From the NCBI RefSeq assembly GCF_000302535.1, contig NC_018708.1, positions 5,084,001 to 5,148,000 of the forward strand: DNA of 64,000 bases, in the 5' to 3' direction. Within the stretch, counting starts at the first letter, position 1. Each line of letters begins with the position of its first letter. Position numbers and translations under genes: made by a program. Shown piece by piece: positions 1 to 11,409 of this stretch. Under the pieces are notes generated by a model. It ran no database searches and had not been told where the DNA came from. It saw only the letters and a program-made list of their open reading frames with translations. Source of the DNA: Acidovorax sp. KKS102. GTDB lineage: Bacteria > Pseudomonadota > Gammaproteobacteria > Burkholderiales > Burkholderiaceae_C.

Positions 1-389
1 CCAATCAGCCCCATCAGTCCGTGCGCCAGCCCAAACCCCCAGATGCTGCCCGACAGCCCAGCCCACACAAACCCGCCACACACGGCCACCGCGCCCACGC
101 ACAGCACCGGCATCAGCCCATGCCGGTCGGCCATGCGCCCCGTCCAGATGCCGCCCAGCCCCAGGCACACCATCATCAGCGTGTAGGGCAGCGACGCATC
201 GGCACGGCCCACGCCAAACTCAGCCTGCACGGCGGGCAGCACCACCGACACCACATACATACTGCTGTTGCCCAGCACCACCAGGCCCAGCGTGGTCAGC
301 AGGCGCCACGCGGCCTGGCGGGAGTCGATGAGGGAAGCAGGTGCCGCTGCGCTAGCGGCGGCGGTTGTGGCTGGGGAGGGGTGGGGCAT
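1..389 (-). CDS. MFS transporter, N-terminal part (runs off the window)
   Basis: Reading the minus strand from an ATG at 389 gives about 129 codons without a stop, continuing past base 1. After a 20-residue Ala/Pro-rich start come hydrophobic stretches near residues 28-52, 66-82 and 95-128. The loop between segments 2 and 3 reads GRMADRHG, the classic major facilitator GxxxDRxGR-type signature. The protein should sit in the inner membrane; the substrate cannot be told from this fragment. About 130 bp with no recognisable feature separates its start from the flavin reductase downstream of it on the map. Confidence 0.75.
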   Translation of the reverse strand, partial: MPHPSPATTAAASAAAPASLIDSRQAAWRLLTTLGLVVLGNSSMYVVSVVLPAVQAEFGVGRADASLPYTLMMVCLGLGGIWTGRMADRHGLMPVLCVGAVAVCGGFVWAGLSGSIWGFGLAHGLMGLI

Positions 390-521
390 TGAAGCAATTT
401 ACCCGAACCAGTGTCCGGCCTGGGCACGACGTACGCTTCTGCAGACAGGCACCGTTCTGCGCCGACCCCACGGGTTGCCGGGCACCCGGCCGGGCCTGGA
501 ACAAGCAGAGGACGCCGGACC

Positions 522-1139
522 TCACACCCGCACCGACTTCCCCGTCGCATAAAACTGCCCACCCGCCACGTAGTGCAACGTGCGCAAGTCATCCGGCGCG
601 GTGTCGAACTCCCAGTGCCCGTTACGGAACACACGGTCGTCGGCCCAGGCGGCCACCACTTCGCTGATGAAGAGGTCGTAGGCCTGCTGGTTGTGGGGCT
701 CGGGGACCACGCGGCACAGCAGCCAGGCGGCGCAGCCTTGCACCAGCGGGGGTGTGGTCTGCGCAGGTTGACCGGGGGCTTCAAAAAACGCCACGCCATG
801 GCGCTGCAGCTTGTCGGGCGTGGTCTTGGCGGTGTCGGTGCCCAGGGCAACGGTCAGCGCTGCCAGGGGCACGGTGGGCAGCTGCAGTGCAAAGAAGCCG
901 CTGGCCTCCACCAGCTCGCGCGTGCGCGTCGCCTTGTCGAGCACCACGGTGACCTTGGGCGGCGCAAAGTCCAGTGCGCAGGCCCACGATGCGGCCATGA
1001 CGTTGTGCTGGCCTGCATGGGTGGCCGACACCAGCACGACGGGGCCGTGGTTGAGCAGGCGGTAGGCCTTGTCGAGGGGCACCGGGGTGAAGTGGGGCGG
1101 GGAGGCAGTGGGCAGCATGGGGTGTGATGGCTTGTTCAA
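522..1139 (-). CDS. flavin reductase family (FMN-binding) protein
   Basis: A 205-residue protein of the flavin-reductase-like, FMN-binding split-barrel family. The family core is visible: PVVLVSATHAGQHNVMAASW near residues 33-52, then a DKATRTRELVEASGFFALQLP stretch where related enzymes contact FMN. Such proteins reduce flavin with NAD(P)H for a partner monooxygenase or act as small oxidoreductases; no partner gene is adjacent. The start is a TTG at 1139; an ATG eight codons in is a reasonable alternative. Family assignment is firm, substrate unknown. Confidence 0.85.
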   Translation of the reverse strand: MNKPSHPMLPTASPPHFTPVPLDKAYRLLNHGPVVLVSATHAGQHNVMAASWACALDFAPPKVTVVLDKATRTRELVEASGFFALQLPTVPLAALTVALGTDTAKTTPDKLQRHGVAFFEAPGQPAQTTPPLVQGCAAWLLCRVVPEPHNQQAYDLFISEVVAAWADDRVFRNGHWEFDTAPDDLRTLHYVAGGQFYATGKSVRV

Positions 1140-1194
1140 AGGGCGATACGAGGGGTATGAGATGGAGCGCGGAAGCTATTGGCGCTGAGGATGT

Positions 1195-1260
1195 TTGCTA
1201 TAAATTAGATAGCTATTCAGGCATGTTGTACTAGCGCTATGGCGCATTTTTGCCTCAAAA
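1195..1260 (+). repeat. dispersed intergenic repeat, copy 1
   Basis: This stretch has the layout GCTAT-AATTnGATAGCTA, about 20 variable bases, TAGCGCTA, then a TTTTTGCCTcAAAA end. The same layout recurs at 4096, 12196, 22581, 47625, 53066 and 58950 in both orientations, always in or at the edge of intergenic DNA. It lies between divergently oriented genes for the flavin reductase and the VOC protein. I see no coding potential in it. The remainder of 1140-1444 shows only a probable RBS (CAGGAGA) before 1445. Confidence 0.7.
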
Positions 1261-1444
1261 CGGCTTCCATGCAGCCTGTGTGGACGCCCGGGGGCCACAG
1301 AGGCTGCCGCCAAAAGGCGCCCCAGCCAGAGTGCCGCACAGGGGCTTGTGGCACGCCCCTGTGATGGCGATAGCCACCCGCTAACATGCCACCGCCAACC
1401 GTTGGCCACAACCCGCCCCTTGAGGGGCTTACAGGAGACGATGA

Positions 1445-1828
1445 ATGTTCAGTCATGTGATGGTCGGTGTGAACGACCTGGAGCGGTCCAAGAAGTTTTA
1501 TGACGCGCTGCTGGGCACGCTGGGTGTACCGCCCGGGGTGGCCAACAAGAACCGCTACTTCTATCGCGGCCCCACCGGTACCTTCGGCATCACCACCCCC
1601 ATCAACGGCGAGCCCGCCACCTTTGCCAACGGCGGCACCATCGGTTTTGCCATGCAGTCGCCCGAGCAGGCCGACGCCTTTCATGCCGCTGGCGTGGCCA
1701 ACGGCGGCGTTACCTGCGAAGACCCACCCGGCTGGCGCGAAGGCCCCGGCGGCAAGCTGTACCTGGCGTACCTGCGCGACCCGGACGGCAACAAGATCTG
1801 CGCCCTGCACCGCCCGGCCAAGGCCTGA
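1445..1828 (+). CDS. VOC family (glyoxalase/bleomycin-resistance-like) protein
   Basis: A 127-residue single-domain vicinal-oxygen-chelate protein. The start has the typical first strand FSHVMVGVNDLERSKKFYDALL with a metal-ligand-type His at residue 4, and the end has the usual LAYLRDPDGNKICAL strand. A Shine-Dalgarno-like CAGGAGA sits 5-6 bases before the ATG. VOC proteins include lyases, isomerases, dioxygenases and drug-binding proteins, so function cannot be given. It is followed by a decayed gene on the opposite strand and appears to be transcribed alone. Confidence 0.85.
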   Translation: MFSHVMVGVNDLERSKKFYDALLGTLGVPPGVANKNRYFYRGPTGTFGITTPINGEPATFANGGTIGFAMQSPEQADAFHAAGVANGGVTCEDPPGWREGPGGKLYLAYLRDPDGNKICALHRPAKA

Positions 1829-2189
1829 TCAGCGGGAAGGGCCGCCACAGCAACGCCGGTGGCGCTGCAGCCAGCGCTGGGCGGCCTGCACAGCTTGGCA
1901 GGCCGCAGCGGCCATGGCCCCGGTGACGGCCAGCATGACCAGGATGTGAACACCCAGCGCAGCCAACGCCAGCAGCAAGGGGGTGGAGAGCCCCGCCACC
2001 CGCTGGAGCCGCCCCACCGGCTGCGCCATCGCCCCCGCACAGCGGTGCCAGCGCAGGCACCAGCGCCAGCCCGGCACCGTGCACCATGGCCACCCCAAAG
2101 GACCAGGCTGCCATGCCCACGGGCCCGGCCGGCTTGCGCAGGCGATGCCACACCGCCGCCAGCAAATGCGCGCGAGCGAGCACCACCAT
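1829..2189 (-). pseudogene. remnant of a membrane-protein gene, frameshifted and N-terminally truncated
   Basis: The minus strand reads from an ATG at 2189 through HRLRKPAGPVGMAAWSFGVAMVHGAGL, then loses sense. From about 2002 a different frame continues with GLSTPLLLALAALGVHILVMLAVTGAM and a charged tail to the stop at 1829. Joined, the two parts look like the C-terminal half of a family of roughly 200-residue inner-membrane proteins with a WSFxMAxxHGAGLM motif followed by a long hydrophobic helix. The N-terminal membrane part is missing and the frame shifts near 2000-2030. The family comparison is from memory; the frame break is seen directly. Confidence 0.5.
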
Positions 2190-2257
2190 GCCAGGCACCC
2201 GGCCGGGTGCGGGATACTCTGGCGCTTTGCTGCTTTCTCCGCCACAAGGACCGTCCA

Positions 2258-2866
2258 TTGAAATCCGCCAGTGCCACTACCTTCGACGAGGCCTATTACC
2301 AGCGCTTCTATTTCGACAAGAAAACCAGCGTGGTGGACCCGCAGCACATGGAGCGCCTGGGCACCTTCGTGTGCAGCTACCTCAAATACCTGCGTGTGCC
2401 GGTGAATCGCGTACTGGACGTGGGCTGCGGCATCGGGCTGTGGAGGGACATCATGGCGCAGCACTTTCCCGCCGCCAGTTACCAGGGCGTGGAGTTCAGT
2501 CCCTACCTGTGCGAGCGCTTTGGCTGGCAGCAGGGCTCGGTGGTGGACTATGCGGCAAGGGAGCCGTTCGACTTTGTGATCTGCCAGGGGGTGCTGCCCT
2601 ACCTGAGCCCGCCCGACCTGAAGGCCGCCCTGCACAACCTGGGCCGCCTGAGCCGGGGCGCGCTGTACATCGAAGCTGTCTCGCGCGAGGACTACGAGCG
2701 CGACATCATCGACGAAGACATCACCGACAACCGCGTGTTCCGCCACCGAGCCGACCTCTACCGGCGCGGGCTGCAAGAGGGCGCCATCGAGCTGGGCGGC
2801 GGCGTGTGGCTCAGCCGCAAGGCGGAGGTGCCGCTGTTTGCGCTGGAGCAGGCAGGCGGCCAGTGA
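2258..2866 (+). CDS. class I SAM-dependent methyltransferase
   Basis: A 202-residue protein beginning at a TTG (2258); the longer reading frame upstream is antisense to the decayed gene and is not used. Residues near 47-60 give motif I (VLDVGCGIGLW), followed by an acidic strand end (GVEFS) and the motif IV region FDFVICQGVLPYL. The substrate is unknown. Its stop overlaps the start of the DTW protein as GTGA, and that gene overlaps the next as ATGA, so the three are translationally coupled. A tRNA or ribosome-related substrate is possible because of this neighbour, but this is inference. Confidence 0.8.
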   Translation: MKSASATTFDEAYYQRFYFDKKTSVVDPQHMERLGTFVCSYLKYLRVPVNRVLDVGCGIGLWRDIMAQHFPAASYQGVEFSPYLCERFGWQQGSVVDYAAREPFDFVICQGVLPYLSPPDLKAALHNLGRLSRGALYIEAVSREDYERDIIDEDITDNRVFRHRADLYRRGLQEGAIELGGGVWLSRKAEVPLFALEQAGGQ

Positions 2867-3612
2867 ACGACTCCACGCCCCCGGCCCCCCATGCGGTAGC
2901 CCGCCTGCGCGCCGAGCGCCTGGCCCGCAGTGCCAAGCCCTTTCTGGCCCGCGGCGGCCCCAAGGGTGAGCGCTGCGCGGGCTGCCGCCTGGTGCCCAGC
3001 CACTGCATCTGTGCGCTGCGCCCCAAGCTGCCCACCCGCGCGGGCATGTGCCTGCTGATGGCGGACATCGAGCCCCTCAAGCCCAGCAACACCGGCTGGC
3101 TGATTGCCGATGTGGTGGCCGACACCTATGCCTTTGGCTGGGCGCGCACCGAGGTGCACCCCGACCTGCTGGCACTGCTGTCCGACCCGCAATGGCAGCC
3201 GTATGTGGTGTTCCCCGGCGAGTTCGTGGCGCCCGAGCGCGTGGTCACGCAGGTGGCGATGGTCGAGGGCAAACGCCCGCTGTTCGTGCTGCTCGACGCC
3301 ACCTGGCCCGAGGCGCGCAAGATGTTCCGCAAGAGCCCTTACCTCAACCACCTGCCCGTGCTGAGCCTGCAGCCCGAGCAGCTCTCGCGCTACCACCTGC
3401 GCCGGTCCACGCGCATGGACCACTTCTGCACCTCCGAGGTCGGCGCGCTGTGCCTGGAGCTGGCGGGCGAGCTGCAAGCCGCACAGGCGCTGGAGGCGTA
3501 CCTGGACGTGTTCACGCACCACTATCTGCAGGCCAAGCACCAGTTGCCGGTGGCGGCGGACGATACGACGCACCTGCGGCTGCGTAGCGTTCTGCAGGGG
3601 GAGGCGACATGA
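2863..3612 (+). CDS. DTW-domain protein, probable tRNA-uridine aminocarboxypropyltransferase
   Basis: A 249-residue protein starting at GTG 2863 within the previous stop codon. An N-terminal cluster CAGC...HCIC probably binds metal. The family-naming motif appears as LLDATWPEARKM near residue 145, and the C-terminal part has LRRSTRMDHFCTSEVGAL, where DTW proteins have a conserved S(T)xExxA-like segment. The E. coli and human relatives add a 3-amino-3-carboxypropyl group from SAM to uridine in tRNA (acp3U). Length and motifs fit the family well. It is the middle gene of a coupled trio with a methyltransferase and a GNAT acetyltransferase. Confidence 0.85.
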   Translation: MNDSTPPAPHAVARLRAERLARSAKPFLARGGPKGERCAGCRLVPSHCICALRPKLPTRAGMCLLMADIEPLKPSNTGWLIADVVADTYAFGWARTEVHPDLLALLSDPQWQPYVVFPGEFVAPERVVTQVAMVEGKRPLFVLLDATWPEARKMFRKSPYLNHLPVLSLQPEQLSRYHLRRSTRMDHFCTSEVGALCLELAGELQAAQALEAYLDVFTHHYLQAKHQLPVAADDTTHLRLRSVLQGEAT

Positions 3613-4088
3613 CGCAGGCATGGCAGATCCGCCCTTTTTGTGTGGGTGACGAGGCGGCCCTGCGCAAGGTGTTCCATGCTTCGGTGCACGGGTTGGCACA
3701 CCCCTTTTACACGCCCGCGCAGCTGCAGGCCTGGGCACCTGCCGACTACGACATCCAGGCCTGGTCCGAGCGCATGCGCACCAACCGGCCCTGGGTCGCA
3801 GAGACTGCCGACGGTGCCATCGCGGGCTTTGCAGACCTGCAGTCGGACGGCACCATCGACATGTTTTTTGTGGCTCCTGCCTTTGCGCGCCAAGGAGTCG
3901 CCAGGGCGCTGATGGACCGCCTGCATGCCCAGGCATCACAGCAGGGGTTGCTGCACCTGAAGGCCTATGTGAGCCTAGCGGCCGAACCCTTCTTTACTGC
4001 CCAGGGTTTTGTCGTGGAAGAACGCCAGGCGGTAGAGCGCGCAGGCATCGTGCTGCACAACGCGCGCATGGGCAAGTCGCTGAGCTAG
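3609..4088 (+). CDS. GNAT family N-acetyltransferase
   Basis: A 159-residue GNAT protein. The acetyl-CoA-binding loop is clear at residues 86-100 as VAPAFARQGVARALM (Q/RxxGxA/G signature), preceded by the TIDMFFV strand and followed by the ERQAVERAGIVLHNARMGKSL end typical of the YafP/ElaA-like branch. The ATG overlaps the stop of the DTW-domain gene (ATGA), so translation is coupled. The acceptor substrate is unknown. A copy of the dispersed intergenic repeat starts just after its stop. Confidence 0.88.
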   Translation: MTQAWQIRPFCVGDEAALRKVFHASVHGLAHPFYTPAQLQAWAPADYDIQAWSERMRTNRPWVAETADGAIAGFADLQSDGTIDMFFVAPAFARQGVARALMDRLHAQASQQGLLHLKAYVSLAAEPFFTAQGFVVEERQAVERAGIVLHNARMGKSLS

Positions 4089-4095
4089 CGGCAAT

Positions 4096-4150
4096 TTGCT
4101 ACGCATTTGATAGCTATTTGTGCTTATTCTCTCTGCGCTTGCTAGCAATT
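4096..4150 (+). repeat. dispersed intergenic repeat, copy 2
   Basis: The core GCTAcGCATTTGATAGCTATT followed by GCGCTTGCTAGC matches the other copies. It lies directly after the GNAT gene stop and before the small zinc-ribbon gene, so it may sit in the 3' end of the three-gene transcript. Confidence 0.6.
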
Positions 4151-4264
4151 CTGCTGTCCATCGCACCCAGAGCACACCCCAACAGACCGCTATTGCCTTA
4201 CAGTAGCCGCCCCACCGCCCCCTCCCACAGACCCTCTTCACGGCCAGCCCGGCCGCCCCACACC

Positions 4265-4516
4265 ATGACCAAAGACCTGGCCCGCCAACGCGAACTGCAA
4301 CCCATGGCCCTGTGCGAGCCCTGCCAGGGCATCCAGCGCAACTGGCGCAAGGCGCCCGGCCACGCCGAGCTGGTGCAGCGCGGCAACCGCAAGGAAGACC
4401 GTGACGACGGCACCGTCACCATCACCCGCTACGTGTGCGACCGCTGCGGCACCGCGTGGGAGTACGAGAACGACAAGAACAACCAGCGGGCGGGCTGGTC
4501 GGTGGTGGGGCGCTGA
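4265..4516 (+). CDS. small putative zinc-ribbon protein
   Basis: An 83-residue protein not assigned to a named family. It has two Cys pairs, CEPC at residues 17-20 and CDRC at 58-61, the usual spacing for a one-domain zinc ribbon. A basic, charged linker lies between them, and the strand after the second pair is WEYENDKN. The ATG at 4265 is chosen because upstream codons lie in low-complexity intergenic DNA. A role in nucleic acid binding is plausible but not shown. It stands alone between the coupled trio and the DUF1439 gene. Confidence 0.65.
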   Translation: MTKDLARQRELQPMALCEPCQGIQRNWRKAPGHAELVQRGNRKEDRDDGTVTITRYVCDRCGTAWEYENDKNNQRAGWSVVGR

Positions 4517-4585
4517 GCGCAATCTGCGCCGGGGCACCTTTTCGCGGCCTCGAAGTCACACCGGTTTTTTTGCCGGAGAACGCCC

Positions 4586-5158
4586 ATGCTGCATCGCAGA
4601 CGATTCCTGACCGCTACGACCCGTGGCCTCGCCCTGGGCGGCGCGGCAGTGCTGGCGGCGCGGGGCGCACAGGCCCAGCCCAGCTACACCGTGCCCCTGG
4701 CGCAGCTGCAGTCCATGGTGGACCCCAAATTTCCCCGCAGCGTGCCGGTGCAGGGCCTGTTCAACCTGACCGTGCAGACGCCGCACTTGCGCCTGCTGCC
4801 CGAGGTGAACCGCTTGGGCGCGGCCATGGCGCTCGACGTGGCAGGCCCGGCTTTGCGGCGCAGCTACCCAGGCAGCCTGGATGTGGAATTTGCGCTGCGC
4901 TACGAGGCCAGCGACCGCACGTTGCGCGCCCACCAGATCCAGCTGGGCCGCATGGAGTTTCCCGGCCTGCGCCCGGCGGTGAACGAGCTGCTCAATGCCT
5001 ACGGCCCACAGCTGGCCGAGCAGTCGCTGCGCGAGGTCACGCTGCACCAGCTGCGCCCGCAAGACACGGCGGTGTTCGACGGCTTGGGCCTGCAGCCCGG
5101 GCCCATCACCGTGACGGCCAAGGGGCTGACCGTGGCGTTTGTGAGCAAGGCGCCCTGA
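4586..5158 (+). CDS. DUF1439 family exported protein
   Basis: A 190-residue protein with an RRRF twin-arginine-like start and a hydrophobic segment ending in ARGAQA, so it is probably exported to the periplasm with cleavage near residue 31. The mature part (YTVPLAQLQSMVDPKFP ... GLFNLTVQTPHLRLLPEVNRLGAAMAL) fits DUF1439, the family of the E. coli YceB lipoprotein, which has a lipid-binding TULIP-like fold. Unlike YceB there is no lipobox Cys. The function of the family is not known. It is convergent with uvrA, with only 25 bp between the stops. Confidence 0.75.
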   Translation: MLHRRRFLTATTRGLALGGAAVLAARGAQAQPSYTVPLAQLQSMVDPKFPRSVPVQGLFNLTVQTPHLRLLPEVNRLGAAMALDVAGPALRRSYPGSLDVEFALRYEASDRTLRAHQIQLGRMEFPGLRPAVNELLNAYGPQLAEQSLREVTLHQLRPQDTAVFDGLGLQPGPITVTAKGLTVAFVSKAP

Positions 5159-5183
5159 GCGCCTGCCCTGGGCGCCCGCGCGC

Positions 5184-8273
<3,090 letters not shown>

Positions 8274-8427
8274 GATAGGACACCCAAGCTTTCTCGCGCA
8301 GCCCTCCTGCATTACCCTCCACGGTGGCACCGACTCACTGCAGGCCACGCTTTGATGGCCTCTGAGCAGCCGCCCAGCCAATCGGCGAAAATCCTGGTTT
8401 TGCTTCTTCGGGCCTTAGCGCACCACC

Positions 8428-9669
8428 GTGCCGGATTCTTCTTCCCTGTCAGCCACCGCCGCCTCCCGGCCAACCACCCCCAGTAGCCAGATGACCCCAC
8501 TGGAGCGCCGCTCCAGCGTCAGCCTGGCGCTGATCTTTGCGCTGCGCATGCTGGGCCTGTTCCTGGTGCTGCCCGTGTTTGCCCTGGAGGCGCGCAAGTA
8601 CCCCGGCGGGGACGACCCGGCTTTGGTGGGGCTGGCCATGGGCATCTATGGCCTCACGCAGGCGGTCCTGCAGCTGCCGCTGGGCATCGCGTCTGACCGC
8701 TTCGGGCGCAAGCGGGTGATCGTGCTCGGTCTGCTTGTTTTTGCGGGCGGCAGCCTGCTGGCCGCGCTGGCGGACTCTTTGACCGGGCTGCTGGTGGGCC
8801 GGGCGCTGCAGGGTGCCGGCGCAGTCTCGGCTGCTGTGACGGCGCTGCTGGCCGACCAGACCCGCGACAGCGTGCGCACCAAGGCCATGGCGCTGGTGGG
8901 CGGCAGCATCGGGCTGATGTTTGCTGTGGCGTTGGTGGCTGCCCCGGTGTTGGCCGCCCATATCGGCCTGTCGGGGCTGTTTGGCCTGACCTGTGCGCTG
9001 GCCCTGGCCGGTGTGGCGGTGGTGGTGTGGTGGGTGCCGCCGGAGCCGCTGCAGCACCAAAACGCCCCCCGGGGCCGCCTGGCCGATGTGTGGGGCCACC
9101 CCGATCTGCTGCGCCTGAACCTGGGCGTGTTTGTGCTGCACACCGTGCAGTTGTCCATGTGGGTGGCTGTGCCGGCCATGCTGGTGCAGGCGGGACTCAC
9201 GAAGGACCACCACTGGCAGGTGTACCTGCCCGCCGTGGTGCTGTCGTTTGCCGCCATGGGGGGGCTGTTTGGGCTGGAACGCGCGGGCCGCCTGCGCGCT
9301 GCCCTGCTCGGTGCCATCGCCCTGGTGCTGGTGGTACAGGCCGGGCTGGGCCTGTTGGCAGCCAGCGGCATGGCGGCCACGCTGTGGGTGCTGGGGCCGC
9401 TGCTGTTCGTCTTTTTCTGCGGATTCAATGCGCTGGAGGCCAGCCAGCCCAGCTTGGTATCGCGCATGGCGCCGGCTCATCTGCGCGGCGCGGCGCTGGG
9501 CAGTTACAACACCCTGCAGTCGCTGGGCCTGTTTGCGGGCGGTGCGTTGGGTGGTGCGCTGGTCAAGTGGGCAGGTGCTCCGGGCCTGTTTGCGGTGACC
9601 ACGGCGCTCACAGCCCTGTGGCTGGTGCTGACCTGGCCGCTGCGGCCCGTGGGGCGCGGCGGGCACTGA
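8428..9669 (+). CDS. MFS transporter (YajR-like)
   Basis: A 413-residue major facilitator protein with about 12 hydrophobic segments. The start is a GTG (8428); an ATG lies 22 codons in, just before the first helix. Motif A appears as GIASDRFGRKRVIVLG near residue 88-103, and the N-terminal helix has the LRMLGLFLVLPVFAL pattern I associate with the YajR group. The place between uvrA and ssb is, as far as I recall, conserved in Burkholderiales, which supports an old chromosomal gene. The substrate is unknown. The inner membrane is the expected site. Confidence 0.9.
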   Translation: MPDSSSLSATAASRPTTPSSQMTPLERRSSVSLALIFALRMLGLFLVLPVFALEARKYPGGDDPALVGLAMGIYGLTQAVLQLPLGIASDRFGRKRVIVLGLLVFAGGSLLAALADSLTGLLVGRALQGAGAVSAAVTALLADQTRDSVRTKAMALVGGSIGLMFAVALVAAPVLAAHIGLSGLFGLTCALALAGVAVVVWWVPPEPLQHQNAPRGRLADVWGHPDLLRLNLGVFVLHTVQLSMWVAVPAMLVQAGLTKDHHWQVYLPAVVLSFAAMGGLFGLERAGRLRAALLGAIALVLVVQAGLGLLAASGMAATLWVLGPLLFVFFCGFNALEASQPSLVSRMAPAHLRGAALGSYNTLQSLGLFAGGALGGALVKWAGAPGLFAVTTALTALWLVLTWPLRPVGRGGH

Positions 9670-9795
9670 ACGGCAGACCCTGCCGTCCCGCACGGGCTGC
9701 CATTGCCCCCGGGGTTGCGGCACAATGACGCGTTTGGCGCCTGGAATCTCTCTCCAAATCCGGCGCTTTCCTCCCTTAAAGGCATAGACAGCACC

Positions 9796-10350
9796 ATGGC
9801 ATCCGTAAACAAAGTCATCATCGTCGGCAACCTGGGCCGCGACCCTGAAATGCGCACCTTCCCCAGTGGCGACCAGGTGGCCAACGTGACGATTGCCACC
9901 ACCGACAAGTGGAAAGACAAGCAGACCGGCGAAATGAAGGAAGCCACCGAGTGGCACCGCGTGGTTTTCAACGGCCGCTTGGCAGAAATCGCCGGCCAGT
10001 ACCTGCGCAAGGGTTCGCAGGTGTATGTGGAAGGCAGCCTGCGCACCCGCAAGTGGACCGACCAGAGCGGCGTCGAAAAGTACAGCACCGAAATCCGCGC
10101 CGACCAGATGCAGATGCTGGGCAGCCGCCAGGGCATGGGCGGTGGCGGCCAGGGCGGCGGACAACAAGGTGGCGGATACGACGACGGTTACGGTGGCGAC
10201 CAGGGCGGCTACGATCAGGCACCGCGCCGTGCCGCGCCCGCGCCACGCCCCATGGCCGCCCCCGCACAGCGCCCGGCGCCCGCCCCTGTGGCACAGGCAC
10301 CGCGCGCGGCCTCCGGCTTCGACGACATGGACGACGACATCCCGTTCTGA
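9796..10350 (+). CDS. ssb: single-stranded DNA-binding protein
   Basis: A 184-residue SSB. The N-terminal OB fold starts [20 protein letters not shown] and contains [17 protein letters not shown] Gly/Gln-rich then Pro/Ala-rich linker covers about residues 113-170, and the tip is the acidic DDDIPF, which docks partner proteins of replication and repair. The ATG at 9796 is chosen because the OB fold begins there; in-frame upstream codons are not conserved-looking. A strong terminator follows at 10378. Confidence 0.97.
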   Translation: MASVNKVIIVGNLGRDPEMRTFPSGDQVANVTIATTDKWKDKQTGEMKEATEWHRVVFNGRLAEIAGQYLRKGSQVYVEGSLRTRKWTDQSGVEKYSTEIRADQMQMLGSRQGMGGGGQGGGQQGGGYDDGYGGDQGGYDQAPRRAAPAPRPMAAPAQRPAPAPVAQAPRAASGFDDMDDDIPF

Positions 10351-10377
10351 CAGCCTCCGGCACCGGATTCAATCCAA

Positions 10378-10409
10378 AGCCCGCATCCGCAAGGTGCGGG
10401 CTTTTTTTT
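10378..10409 (+). terminator. rho-independent terminator after ssb
   Basis: An 8-bp perfect stem AGCCCGCA/TGCGGGCT with a 9-base loop is followed by a run of T. It begins 28 bp after the ssb stop, so it ends the ssb transcript. The rest of 10410-10729 shows no gene that I can support. Its last part has a purine-rich RBS region (AAAGAGAGAGAG) serving the next gene. Confidence 0.9.
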
Positions 10410-10729
10410 GCCTGTGCGCCACGCACCGGTAACCCCCTAGAAACCGTCGCTTGTGGGCGTCAAAACGTAGCAACTCGCAACAAGAGGTGCTGGAGTCAAC
10501 CCAACTTACCAAGGCTAACCAGCGCCTGGAGGTGATGACTTTTACAACGGCGCTGGTGCGCGCCGCTTCTCAGTTTTGTCCAGTTCGGCGCAGGCGCCAC
10601 ACACCAACAATTCCTTACATCCGATACGGAAATATCAAAGATCATCGCTGCCTGGCGCGCCAAAGAGGTGCAAAGCCCGGCGGCCAGCAATTACCAAAAA
10701 CCAATATTCCAAAGAGAGAGAGGGTCGTG

Positions 10730-11305
10730 ATGCCTGGGTTCGTGCGCAAGATTTTGATATTTGTCACTGGCTATGCGTGGCTGCTGCTACTGGCTGGCCC
10801 CGGGCTGATCGCACTGTCGGTGTACAGCGGTTGGAAGGCGGAAGACGGCCACGCCTATGTGGCACGCGAAAGCCTGAAAACCGTGTCCGGCACGGTGACC
10901 CAGGCCTCTGAAGTCACCGTCAAGCGCAAGCGCCGCGCGACCAAGAAATACTACGAAATCACGGTCCAGCCCGACACCGCAGGCGCCGAGGCACGCAAGC
11001 TGCGCATCGACTACAGCACACCACAGCAGCTGGTGGGCAACCTGATCGATGAAAAAGTAACCGCTTTGGTGGACGGCAGCGACCATGACCTAGTCTATGA
11101 AGTCTCGACCGGTGGCGCGACCGTCATCAGCTACGACACCACCAAGCAGCGCCTGCAGGCCGAAGCCACCTCCTCCGCGCAATCCTTCAGCGGCGCAGGC
11201 ACCTGGATCTTCGCCATCCTGCTGACCCTGGTAGGGGCTGCCGGCGTGTGGTCCAACCGCAAGCTGCGCGCCGCCGACGAAGCACACCAGCTGGCCGCCG
11301 CCTGA
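10730..11305 (+). CDS. DUF3592-like membrane protein
   Basis: A 191-residue protein with a hydrophobic helix at about 8-32, a soluble mid-section with KRKRRATKKYYEITV and a short TALVDGSDHDLVYE segment, and a second helix near 155-175. This helix-extracytoplasmic beta domain-helix layout, with a YYxITVxY-like strand and a value-plus-units style VDP-like loop, resembles DUF3592 proteins. Function is unknown. The ATG at 10730 follows a strong purine-rich RBS. The next gene follows after 104 bp on the same strand. Confidence 0.7.
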   Translation: MPGFVRKILIFVTGYAWLLLLAGPGLIALSVYSGWKAEDGHAYVARESLKTVSGTVTQASEVTVKRKRRATKKYYEITVQPDTAGAEARKLRIDYSTPQQLVGNLIDEKVTALVDGSDHDLVYEVSTGGATVISYDTTKQRLQAEATSSAQSFSGAGTWIFAILLTLVGAAGVWSNRKLRAADEAHQLAAA

Positions 11306-11409
11306 CGGCCATACCCCATAAAAAGAGAGAGGGAGGGAGGGGCAGCGCCCGGGGCGCGCTCCTCCCATCGTTTGCGCCAACCTGAGCGCTCACTACGGAG
11401 GACCACACC

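Noticed and set aside
8449..10167. A 572-codon frame on the minus strand
   Set aside because: Antisense to the MFS gene and ssb; Gln/His/Arg-rich shadow.
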